DNA from: Amoebophrya sp. A120
Lineage: Eukaryota > Sar > Dinophyceae > Syndiniales > Amoebophryaceae
Direction: 5' to 3'
NCBI GenBank assembly: GCA_905178155.1
Contig: CAJINV010000007.1
Coordinates: 283,279 to 347,278, forward strand
DNA: 64,000 bases
The notes below the pieces were generated by a model. The model searched no databases, was not told where the DNA came from, and saw nothing but the letters and a program-made list of their open reading frames with translations. Shown piece by piece: positions 38,301-48,049 of the stretch (the stretch's first letter is position 1; every line of letters starts with the position of its first letter). The translations under genes were made by a program, and so were the position numbers.

Positions 38301-41300
38301 CCGAGTTGGACGAGGTGGAACTCGCGACGGACAAAGTGTCAGAATCTTGCGAGCCCCGATCGTGGCAGTCGTGCACCTTTTTCACGAACATGCTCTTGAG
38401 CCCGGATCCGCCGAGATCCAAACTCAGGTGGATAGAATTGCGGGCTCTCATGTCTTCATCTTGCAGCTGCTCCTGTTGTTCTTGTTCAATCATGCTGCTA
38501 TAACGTGCCACCGCCGCGAACTTCACCTCTCCCTCCGGAACCGTGGGGTGCATGTCCGTGAACTGTGCCAGTTCGTGCACAAAGGCGGCCACTTCGTGCT
38601 CCCGTTCCAGAGCTTCCTGTTCTAGCTGCTTATAGACCTGCGCCAAATTCTCGTGGTATTTGGCAAGGTTCTTCGGTTCGGCCATATGCGCCACCGCCGC
38701 CTGCAGGGAGCTCGTGGGGTCAACAGCCTCGACGGTTGATGTACTACTGCGGGCCAGAAACTTGGTCCCACTTCTCGAGCTGCTTGAAGCTGACGAGGAG
38801 GTGGAAATGAAATCTTGTTTCTTGTGGAAGTCCGATTTGTACTCATCATCCGAAACCCAATTTCCGTTTTCGTCCCACCAGGTGTGGAGCGAGTGGCCCC
38901 CCGGTCGCATCACCAGCTTGTTCTTCTTCCATTTCAACGACAGAGACTCGGAGAGATTGATTCCCAGCTCCGCCCGCTCTATCAAATGCAAAAATGTCTG
39001 GGTCTGGAAGAATGCAAGTTTGTCATGCTTGCCTTGCATGACTCGAGAATCTGTGTTGCATAGGCACGAAAAGACCCTCTTACCTGTGATGCAAAAACGC
39101 AGTTTGCCATGCGGAATACGTAAGACATGGTAGCCAAAAAATTCGTCATGCATAGCTTCGTATTGCAGTGCGTCTACCATTCACTCTTAGCATTACAAGT
39201 TTCCACCAGACCCAGACATTTTTGCACTGCATACGCTCGATGGCACGGCAATTCGCTGGCTGATCCGAAAAAAGCATGGGGACGCAGATGATCGGCACCC
39301 CCAGTCCGATGGCTTCCGTCAGACCGCCAGCACCGCCGTGCGCGACGTACATGACCTGGCCGGGGAAAAACTGGAAGATTTCCTTCTGCGGATATCAAAT
39401 GCAAAAATGTCTGGATGTCTGGAAGACTCTGAGATTTGTCATGCAGTTTTTCCAAGCTCCGCCAGGTCTTCTGGAATGCATGGCCTAGCATCTTCACAGG
39501 ACCTGCAGCCCCTTTGTGATGCGTATTTCTGCATGAGAAATGCCCTCTTAGCATCACCAGAAATGAGCACCCTTTGCGAGTCACGCAACACAGATTCTTG
39601 TATGATCCGCAACATGCATCACAAGTTCGCATCCTTCCAGACATCCAGACATATTTGCAATTCATAGCGGAGCGTCCAGCACGATGATCGCCTTCTCGGC
39701 GTTTGGGTGGTGCAGCCAGAGGTCCGCGCAAAACTTCGCATTTTTTTGTTTTTGCTTCGTCCCGAACTCAACGCATTTTTTGTATTGGGTTTCCCGCCAA
39801 AAGACGCTGAACTCGTCCCAGGTAATATCCTGAGTAAAAATGTCCCCACACCATAGTCAAGATGGGGATCGGCTAGACAAATCCACAAGTTTTGGCTGTT
39901 TGCATGACAAATTTGGACTCGTAGTGCAGTGCTGTTTGAGCTAGCTCAGCAGCATCACAGATCTCGCATACCATGCTGATTGGAGAATGACAAATTGCAA
40001 AACACGAATAGAAACTGCTTCTCATGGGGCTCCGCATGAGAAACATTTTCAGCATGCAGATTTGCATTACAACTATGGGGTGGGGACGTTTTTAAATAGG
40101 ATAGGTAAACGCTGGGCTCCTCCCCTGCTCCCTCCGTTCGTGTATGAATTGCAAAAGTATCGCACTCGTCGTATAAATGCATTACAAATTTCCTCAGCAT
40201 GAGAAAGAAAATTTGTAATGCTGATTTACCTTACGAACAAGATTTGTGATGCATGATTGCACGACGAGTACGATACTTTTGCACAGGATATCGTGGACGA
40301 TCTGCTGAAAGTCCTCGTTGTCCGGGGCAACCAGGTATCAAATGCAAAAATGTACTCTGGGTCCGGAAACTTGTGATGCAAGTCCGTGAACAGTATTAGT
40401 GCTCTGTACTGCGCCGCCAAGCATGACAACTTTTTTCGTGTCTTCTGTGCTGTGTATTTGGCATGAGAAACTGCGCTTTTGCGTGACAGGTAAGAGGACC
40501 TCTTGGTGGCCACGCAATACAGCGTGCAGGGTCATGCCAGACTAGCATGACAAATCTCGCAATCTTCCAGACCCAGGAGACAACATATTTGCAATCCATA
40601 CCAGGTAGGGAAGCACGTTTTCGGGGACCTGCATCAGCCCGGTCCACAGTTCCTCCAATGCTTGGTAGCTATATCGTAAGGAAAAACCCCCCTATGTATC
40701 CCCATATTGACGAGGTGCGTTTTTTGTGTTGCTGATTTGTGACCACAAATCGCATCTGTCTTGCAAGAAGGCAACGCCACAGGCGCCGCCGCTTCATGCA
40801 GGCGGTTTGTCATGCTGTTCGGCGTACAGCGCGGACGTTTTTCATGCTAAGCGTCTAGGCAAAAACCTCTCTCCTCAGGCTCCATAGTTAGAGGCCTGCA
40901 GGAGTCCTCTACTGCAATACAAATCTGATTTGTGTATTGAAATCCGGCATCAGAAACTTCGTTTTGATATGGGGACGAGGGGGGATTTTTGCTTTTGGTA
41001 AGCTAAAGTAAAAGCCCTGACGCCCGAAGGCGGTGTACAGAATCAAATTCTTGCCAAACTTATCGCAAGAAAAAACTGAGTAAAGTGTAACTTTGTGTGG
41101 CAGCAAATGCAAAACTGTTACACTTGTCATGCTGGACATGCATCAGAGGCTATTTTCGTACGTGTTTTCAAGTACTAGCTACACATGACAGGTTTTCTGT
41201 GTCATGCAAAACAAATCTGTGATGCTGGTCCTGCAAAAAAGTTACACCTACACACTTTTTTCCTTGGATAAAACTGTTCCAGCTTCCGCAGGATGCGCTC

Positions 41301-44300
41301 GTCTTTCCCGCCCGTGCAGTTGGGCACCGTCTTCTGCATGACCAAGGCCATGGAGGGCACGCGTATGAGAGCGTCAGGCTCGAAATCGACAAAGATGAAA
41401 TAATCTGTAATGCATAATATGCGACACAAAAAGCGACTCTATTGCAGAGCATGCAAGGAAGGCGGATTGTAGTCCTGGTAAGGGTCAAGTGGAAGTGTTG
41501 GTCTGCTGACTAGCATGACAGACGGGAGCTCCTTTGCCCTGAACCGCATGACAGATTCGCTTCCACGACGTGGAAAATTTGTCATGCGCCGACTACTACA
41601 AACTGTGGGTCAAAAAACTGGCATCGATTTTTTGCATCACAAATTTTTCGACTTTGTCGATTTCGATTCTGACACCTCCATAACGCGCGCCCACCACTTA
41701 TCCGGCCCCGGCATCTTGCAGGACACGCAGGGGAGATTGTATCAACTGCAAAAATGTCCGGGTCTGGAAGATTACGAGACTTGTCATGCAGTTTTTCCAA
41801 GCGCCGCCAAGTCTGGAATGCAGGGCCTGACATCACAGGTTCTGCACCAGCCCCTTGGTGATGCCTATTCTGCATGAGAAATGCCCTCTCAGAATGGCCA
41901 GAATAAATGGGGACCTCTTGCAAGTCATGCAACACAGATTTTTGTATGATCCACAACACGCATCACAAGTTCGCAGCCTTCCAGACCCAGACATTTTTGC
42001 ATTTGATAGATTGGCCTTCTTGTCAACATTACCCTGACAGGCCTCCACCTTCGTGGGCAGGATGGGTCTCACGTGATAGCTCGGGCTGTCCATGGAAACC
42101 TTCAAGGGGAGGAAGTGGCTCACAAAGGTCGGGAAATGCTTCTCGACAGATGATATGCATTGCAAATATGTCTGGGTCTGGAAGAATTAAGCCTGTCATG
42201 CGAAATCTAAATCACGAGAAAATCTGTGTTGCATGAACGCCAACAGTTACCCAATTCTCGCTAGGCTGCAAAAGGCGAATTTCTCATGCGGCAGAGGCAT
42301 GAGGAAGGTCTCCAAAAGTGTGTGATGCTTCTGTCTGCATTACAGACCAATGAGTGTGGTCCGCGAGATGCATGACAAATCTTGCAACTTTCCAGACCCA
42401 GACACTTTTGCATTTGATAGATGAGCTGTTCTTCTTTTTTGACGGGAGGGTTTTGTTCAAGACCCAGCGGGCCGCCCAGGCCCCGTGGAAGTTTCCGCAC
42501 CAAATGCTCCCCGGCACGCGCAGCTTCTCCATCAGCGTCTTCGCGACCCCGCCCCACGCGGCGTAGCAGTCGGTGACGACAAAGTCCACCGGGCTGTCTC
42601 GGACAACGTAATTGGTGATGAATTTTTCGGTGAAATCCGAGATGCTACCCCAGGAGTGAGTCACCGAATCGTCCGCGGTCTGGGAAAAGAGCCAATCGCG
42701 CACGACGTATCCTGATTAAAAACGTCCCCACACCAGAGTCAAGATGGGAACCCTGCTAGACAAATCAGCCAGCCTTGGCTGTCTGGCATGACAAGTGTGT
42801 TCTCGTAGTGTAATCCTGTTTAGCTAGTTCAGCAGCATGACAGATCTAGCATAGCATGCTGATCCTAGCATCACAAATTCCAAACCACGAATAGAAAATG
42901 CTTCTCATGGGGCTCCGCATGAGAAACTTTTTTGGCATGCAGAATTGCATGACAACTCTGGGGTGGGGACGCTTTTACTCAGGATACGACGCCGCGCGGC
43001 TTCAGCGGGATCACCCGGATGCCGGCGGCTTCCAATTTCTTCCAGTCGTTCGGCGGATATTGCATTGACAATTGCCCCCAACCCCGAAGTGCAATAATTT
43101 GTGATGCGAAGTTTCCAAATGAAAGGCTTTTGTCATGCATGAAAGGAATGTGAATCTTTGTGATGCAGGGTCTAGGCGTATATAGCATTGCTTGCATGAC
43201 AAGCGCCGCTCTTGCTGGGCTCTTTTGCAATACAAGTTTTCACTTTTCACGATTGGAAATCTGTGATGCTGATAGATGCAAGAGGGCGAATGTTTCACAT
43301 GGAAAGGTTTGCAATGCAAATGCTCCCAAGTTCGGGGGTGGATGCATTTTTCATTGTAATAGCGGAATGCCGAAGTTCCACAGCACGGTGTCGGTCTCCG
43401 GGTTCTCGTGCTCCATCGTGTTATCAATTGCAAATATGTCTGGGTCTGGAAACGTGTGATGCAAGGAGGGGAATAGTGAAAGTAGCAGTGTAATGCGCTG
43501 CTCACCATGACAAGTTTTGCTGTGGTTCTGAGTTGCGTACTCCGCACAAGAAACTGGTGCGCTCTTGCATGACAGGCAAGGGGAGCTCTTCGCGGCCACG
43601 CAATACAGAGTTCAGAGTCATGCCAGACTAGCATAGCAAATCGAAATCTCGCAATCTCCCAGACCCAGACATATTTGCAGTTGATACGTGTCTTGTTCGT
43701 GCGAAAGCTCCAGGTGCTTCGGAAGCGCCGGGGCCTCGACGCCCGGCTTCGCGTCGACAAAGTAGATGGATTTATTCTTTGTTCCCGTGGCTCCTCCTTC
43801 TGCAGCTGCCGGAGACGAGTATCGTAAGGAAGTCACCCCCCTCCCCATATCAAAAAGGTACTTCTCAGAAAATTTGTAATGCTGATTTGTGGCAACAAGT
43901 CTTTTTGTCTTGAAAGAAGGCAATGCTACAGTCTCCGCCGCATTACGCGGGCGGTTTGTGATGCTGCTTGGGCTACAGCATAGACACTTGTGATGCTAAG
44001 CGTCCACGTCAGAAGCTCTGTACTCCGGCACGACATATGCCTGCAATTCTCTACTGCAAGACAGCTCTGATTTGTGTACGGAAATCCAGCATCAGAAACT
44101 TCATTTTGATAGAGGGAGGGGGGATGTTTCCTTTTGATAACGAGCTACTTCTGCGCACGAGTTTCCCGAACGGCGCCATATCCTGAGTAAAAACGTACCC
44201 ACACCAGAGTTGTAATGCAGATTTGCAAAGACAGGAAGATTTGTAATGCGCATCCCCATGATAGCCATTTCCAATCGTGTTTTGGAATTTGTGACGCTGT

Positions 44301-47300
44301 GAACAGGATGAGCAGATGAATCTGTGATGCGGCTGCACTTGCTAACCTGCACTACACTGCATAGCGCAACTTGTCATGCGTGACTCACAAAACTCCTAGG
44401 TTTGTGTTGCAAAATCCCCATCCTGACTCTGGTGTGGGTACGTTTTTACTCAGGATACGCCAGCAGCGTGACTTTCACGTTGAACTTCTGCGCCAATTCC
44501 TTCCTTTATGAAGGTACACAACTCCCCCTCCCCCTCGTTTGTCATGCAAAATTCCAAATCCACCCTTTGCCTGTTAGCAATATTTGCATGACAGATTCGG
44601 GAATCCAAAACAGCGCTACAGTCTTCTAAAAATTTGTCATGCAAATGCTGCATGATCTTTGCCAGCGCTTGATGTGTTGCTGTTCATGCAACACGCAAAT
44701 GAGGGCAAGGGGGAGTTGTGCACTCTCATATCATTAACGGATACGCTCCGCCCAGCTCCGTCTTCCCGCCCGCTTCAAACAAGATGTGCAGCGGCCGCTT
44801 GGCGTTTTCAATGGTGAAGTTGTGCGTCATGTTGTAGCTCTTCACCAATTGTTCGTACCACAAACGGAGGTTGTCGAGGGAGTCGTTTCGCGTCTTTTCC
44901 CGTAATGCCTGCTTCCTCGCTTTTTTCTCGGCTTCAGCATCCACTTTTTCGTGCTTCTCTTGATCATGATGTCCTACTTCTTGCGGAGTTGTACTATCGG
45001 AAGTAGGCAATTCAAGATCATCTTTTTCAGCCTTTTTTTTACTAGCTGTGCTGCTGTCCGTGCTTTGCTCATCATCCGATTCTTCTACTTCGTGGTCCAA
45101 AGCATCTTCCGCGAAATTGTCCCCGCCCAGATACCCGCCTAGGTAGCTGCGACGAGAATCAAAGGCGCCAGAAGACGACGCAGATGAAGACCCAGTCTTC
45201 CTCATCAGTTTAATCCGCTTGACCAGCCGGGTGAGCCGGTCGCGGATCTCCCACGGAATGCTGTCCCAGTCCAGATCCGGGTCGAAAAGATCGATGGGCA
45301 AGGACTTCGGCTTGTTTCCCAGGTCGAGATGGTGCTCGTCCCCTTGCTGAGAAGTCGATGTGCTGCTCGTGGGGGCAGGAACTTGCTGTTGATCGTCATC
45401 TGGTTTATTTTCCGCATCTAGTTGTACGGAAGATTGTTCTGGAGTTTCTTCCACCTCGGGCCGTTGTTCAACACCAAGACTTTCATCCGGACGAGTGGTT
45501 GGAACTTCTGTTGTTCCATCGGTCGTTGTTTCAGGTTGTACTGAGCCTGGGGATAATGGTTCTACTACTTCCACCTCTTCCGGCTCCTGCTCAGGTTCCT
45601 CATCATCAACCTCGGGTCGTTGTAGTTCTTCGACCACTTCAGGCTGTTCCTCGAGGCCCTCTTGTAAAACTTCTAGCTGCGGATGAACTTCTTCTTCTTC
45701 TTCCACCGGAAGATGTTGAACGGCGGTCGTTCCGACATGATCTTCTCGCGGATCATGAATTGTGATCGGAGGAACTACCTGCACAACCGGCAGTGCTTGT
45801 ACTTGAGGACCAGCACCACCAGGGCTCAAATGACCGGCGGTAGAAGAACTACTAGAAGTCGCGCCGCCATTCGTTGTGCTCGAGGTGGTCGTCCTCGTGG
45901 GCGGAGGCACAATTCCGGTAGTCGCAATGCCACCGTGAAACAAGTTTCCGTCCGGCGCTGGCGTAGTTCTTCGGGACGACGTCGGCCCCGTTTCGACATG
46001 CGAAGCAGCCTGCTGGTTCGCACCAGCTCTCGTCAGCATGTATGCATGGCAAATACCGATGAATCTGGGTCTGGAATATTAAAAGTGGACAATGTTGCAA
46101 AAACGTCGCACTTTGTAGTTCTCATGCGCGCTAAGTATGTACGCATTGAAATAAGGCGTCTCAAAATTTGTTGTCATGCTTGCCTGCACAAAACTCGAGG
46201 GGATGAGGACGATGGTCCGCTCAATCCTATTGCGATCACGTTCCAGCGTCGCAAGTTATTGCGGCCAGATATTGACCCAGATCGATACTTCTATTCCCAT
46301 TTGATAGCATGACAGCCGTCACAACACCGCCGATCAAGGTGAGCAGGACAGCGCCCCCAATGAGCAGGAAGTAGAGGCAGAACTTCTTCTTGTTGGTCTT
46401 GCGCAGTTCATCGTCTTCCGAATTACGGTAAGCCGCTGTAGTAGACGATGATACCAATGGCTGACACATCAACTCGGGTCGTCCCATATTACAACTCTCG
46501 TCTCCACCCGCAAGTAGGTCCTCGTGCTCCTCTTCGTGCGGAAAAAGCTCCGACAAGGAAGAACGCTCGAAGGCTATCGTGACGAAAATAAATCCCCCCT
46601 CGTCCCCATATTGAAAACGCATCCGTCTGAACAAGCTTTTTGTGATGCAGATTTGTGAGCACAAGTCCTGTCTGTCTTGCAAGAAGGCAAAGCCAGAGAG
46701 TCCGCCGCATTTTTATGCAGGCGGTCTGTGAAGATGCTGTTGGGCTTACAGCGTAGACATTTGCCATGCTAGTCACCTACGTCGAAAAAACCTCTCGAGG
46801 ACTCAGGCTTAGCATATGCCTGCAGTCCTCTCCAGCAAGACAGACCGGATTTGTGTACGCATTCCAGCATCAGAAACTTCGTTTCGATATGTTGGGAAGG
46901 GGGAGTTTTTCGCTTTGATAAAGGCCGGACTCGGGAGAGGAGAGTTCTTGTCTTCTGGGATCAAATATGAATTGCAAAAATGTCTGGGTCTGGAACTTTG
47001 CTCGACTTGTCATGCAGGTTTTCCATGACCCATTTGCTCTGTAATGGAGGACCTAGCATGACAGATTCCGTGAGATCACTATCATGGCTATCCTGCATGA
47101 GAAACTGCCTCTCAACTTGATCAAACGTGGACAGCATTTGGTAATCATGCAACACAGATTTTTGCGTGATTCAGATTTAGCATGACAAGTTCCAACCTTC
47201 CAGACCCAGACATTTATTTTGCAGTGCATATCAAAGTCCGCGTGTTGAAGTACAGTTTTTGATTCCGCTCGATGCTTCTAGTATCAAATGTAAAAGTGTC

Positions 47301-48049
47301 TGGGTCTGGAAACTTGTAATGCTGTGCTGGGAATAGTGAATGCTCTGTAATGCACAGCCAAGCATGAGAAATATCTGTGCTGCTTTGTGTTGCGTTTTTC
47401 GCATGAGAAACTGCGTTTTTCCATGACAGGCACAAGGGTCTCTTCGTGGACACGCATCACAAACATTTTTGTTATGCCAGAGAAGCATGACAAACATGAA
47501 TTCTTCCAGACGCAGACATTTTTGCGGTTGATATCTAGCATCGTCAAACAATGTTGATGACCCACAACGACCCGCCCCCTGTTGAAAATTTTCATTTCCG
47601 GGCCGCCCCTCTTGTTGTATGCAAGGAAAAAACTGTGTAAGTGTAACTTAACTTTGTCTTGCAGATGTTGCAATACAGTTACACTTGTCATGCTGGTTAT
47701 GCATCAGAGACTATTTTCTTACGTGTTTTCGCGTACTAGCTACGCATGGCAGGTTTTCTCTGTCGTGCAAAACAAATCTGTGATGCTGTTCCTGCAAAAA
47801 AGTTACACTTACACACTTTTTTTCTTGGATATGTTGTGTGAAATAAATACTGTCATAATTTTGCTCCTCGTTATTTTCTTCGTAATCATACTCAAAATTG
47901 TCATCGACAACGAGCTGCTGGCGCGCAAAATTTTGCCGCCCAGCGAGTAGCCCGTCATCTTGGTTCTCCGTTGTATTTTTCATGTTGCTCAACATATCTT
48001 TCTTTTCCTCGCGCTGCACAGTCGTGTTTTCTGCAAAAACGTTCTGCAT
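35355..48049 (-). CDS. Type II membrane protein with GT1 (UGT-like) glycosyltransferase domain
   Basis: Exons: 48049-47832, 47617-47534, 47281-47231, 46965-46921, 46574-46307, 46040-44731, 44506-44458, 44178-44140, 43819-43687, 43421-43362, 43057-42987, 42707-42420, 42153-42009, 41739-41670, 41381-41271, 41060-41001, 40671-40601, 40335-40291, 40142-40104, 39825-39667, 39392-39234, 38979-37467, 37318-36827, 36545-36479, 36262-35971, 35691-35355. All join in frame, about 2,020 residues. A membrane span (FCLYFLLIGGAVLLTLIGG, about 190-215) follows a charged N-terminus. A Pro/Glu-rich linker then leads to a GT-B fold. Its N half has ILFEAGGKTELGGAYPLM, VKVTLLA and VDFVVTDCYAAWGG. Its C half has the nucleotide-sugar signature YVAHGGAGGLTEAIGLGVP, followed by PMLFSDQPAN. 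GT1 enzymes move a sugar from a nucleotide-sugar to an acceptor; the acceptor here cannot be told. A further 870 C-terminal residues follow, with DLGGSGLKSMF (about 1310) and VLTGGQASG. Topology suggests a lumenal or extracellular catalytic part. Confidence 0.85.
35692..35970. mobile_element. Introner B9 (family B); last intron of the glycosyltransferase gene
   Basis: 279 bp; duplication ACCGC. Joins NVPAV to FTTSR. Confidence 0.88.
36263..36478. mobile_element. Introner F4 (family F)
   Basis: 216 bp; duplication TGCGA. Ends TATCGCAAGAAAAAACTG / CACTTTTTTCCTGTGATA. Confidence 0.88.
36546..36826. mobile_element. Introner B10 (family B)
   Basis: 281 bp; duplication GAGAA. Joins KHGDS to PVTFD. 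Confidence 0.88.
37319..37466. mobile_element. Introner E4 (family E)
   Basis: 148 bp; left end TATGAACTTCAAAAGCATCG. Flanks GATGC / GGTGC (4 of 5). Confidence 0.86.
38980..39233. mobile_element. Introner A19 (family A)
   Basis: 254 bp; duplication CGCTC. Joins CRAIER to AELGIN. Confidence 0.88.
39393..39666. mobile_element. Introner A20 (family A)
   Basis: 274 bp; duplication GCGGA. Both TIRs share an extra GATGTC/GACATC block, so the inverted ends co-vary. Confidence 0.88.
39826..40103. mobile_element. Introner B11 (family B)
   Basis: 278 bp; duplication GGTAA. Joins SPAFT to WDEFS. Confidence 0.88.
40143..40290. mobile_element. Introner E5 (family E)
   Basis: 148 bp; duplication TCGTG. 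Left end TATGAATTGCAAAAGTATCG. A 39-nt exon separates it from B11. Confidence 0.87.
40336..40600. mobile_element. Introner A21 (family A)
   Basis: 265 bp; duplication CCAGG. Joins VLPYL to VAPDN. Confidence 0.88.
40672..41000. mobile_element. Introner C8 (family C)
   Basis: 329 bp; duplication AGCTA. Ends TATCGTAAGGAAAAACC / TTTTTGCTTTTGGTA. Confidence 0.87.
41061..41270. mobile_element. Introner F5 (family F)
   Basis: 210 bp; duplication AAACT. Joins KLEQF to GKNLI. Confidence 0.88.
41382..41669. mobile_element. Introner-like intron I1 (singleton family)
   Basis: About 288 bp. The inverted ends differ from all others (TCGAAATCGACAAAG near 41380 and its complement near 41654), with no TATC/GATA. 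Splicing RVMEVS to EPDALIRV is needed to keep the glycosyltransferase frame. The interior has the shared words ATTTGTCATGC and GCATCACAAAT. No clear 5-bp duplication. Confidence 0.65.
41740..42008. mobile_element. Introner A22 (family A)
   Basis: 269 bp; duplication GATTG. Joins DKKAN to LPCVS. Confidence 0.88.
42154..42419. mobile_element. Introner A23 (family A)
   Basis: 266 bp; duplication GATGA. Left end TATGCATTGCAAA, right end TTTGCATTTGATA. Confidence 0.88.
42708..42986. mobile_element. Introner B12 (family B)
   Basis: 279 bp; duplication CGACG. Joins KPRGV to VRDWL. Confidence 0.88.
43058..43361. mobile_element. Introner H1 (family H)
   Basis: 304 bp; ends TATTGCATTGACAATTGCC and GCATTTTTCATTGTAATA; inner CCCCGAA / TTCGGGG also pair. 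Duplication GCGGA. Joins FGIP to PNDWK. Confidence 0.86.
43422..43686. mobile_element. Introner A24 (family A)
   Basis: 265 bp; duplication CGTGT. Left variant TATCAATTGCAAA. Confidence 0.88.
43820..44139. mobile_element. Introner C9 (family C)
   Basis: 320 bp; duplication ACGAG. Ends TATCGTAAGGAAGTC / TTTCCTTTTGATA. Confidence 0.87.
44179..44457. mobile_element. Introner B13 (family B)
   Basis: 279 bp; duplication CGCCA. Close copy of 5496-5774, in the opposite internal orientation. Confidence 0.89.
44507..44730. mobile_element. Introner D6 (family D)
   Basis: 224 bp; left TATGAAGGTACACAAC, right GTTGTGCACTCTCATA. Flanks TCCTT / TCATT (4 of 5). Joins AYPLM to KELAQK. Confidence 0.86.
46041..46306. 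mobile_element. Introner A25 (family A, strongly diverged)
   Basis: 266 bp; eroded ends (TATGCATGGCAAATACC; CCCATTTGATA) and interior, but a perfect duplication GCATG. Joins the membrane span (TAVML) to TRAGAN. Confidence 0.78.
46575..46920. mobile_element. Introner C10 (family C)
   Basis: 346 bp; duplication AAGGC. Left end TATCGTGACGAAAATAAATC. Confidence 0.86.
46966..47230. mobile_element. Introner A26 (family A)
   Basis: 265 bp; duplication TCAAA. Ends TATGAATTGCAAA / TTTTGCAGTGCATA. Confidence 0.88.
47282..47533. mobile_element. Introner A27 (family A)
   Basis: 252 bp; duplication TCTAG. Right end TTTGCGGTTGATA. Confidence 0.88.
47618..47831. mobile_element. Introner F6 (family F); first intron of the glycosyltransferase gene
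   Basis: 214 bp; duplication TGTTG. Ends TATGCAAGGAAAAAACTG / TTTTTTTTCTTGGATA. Confidence 0.88.

Noticed and set aside
37999-38625. Plus-strand 208-codon frame opposite the glycosyltransferase gene
   Set aside because: It is antisense to a well-supported coding exon and shows no domain.
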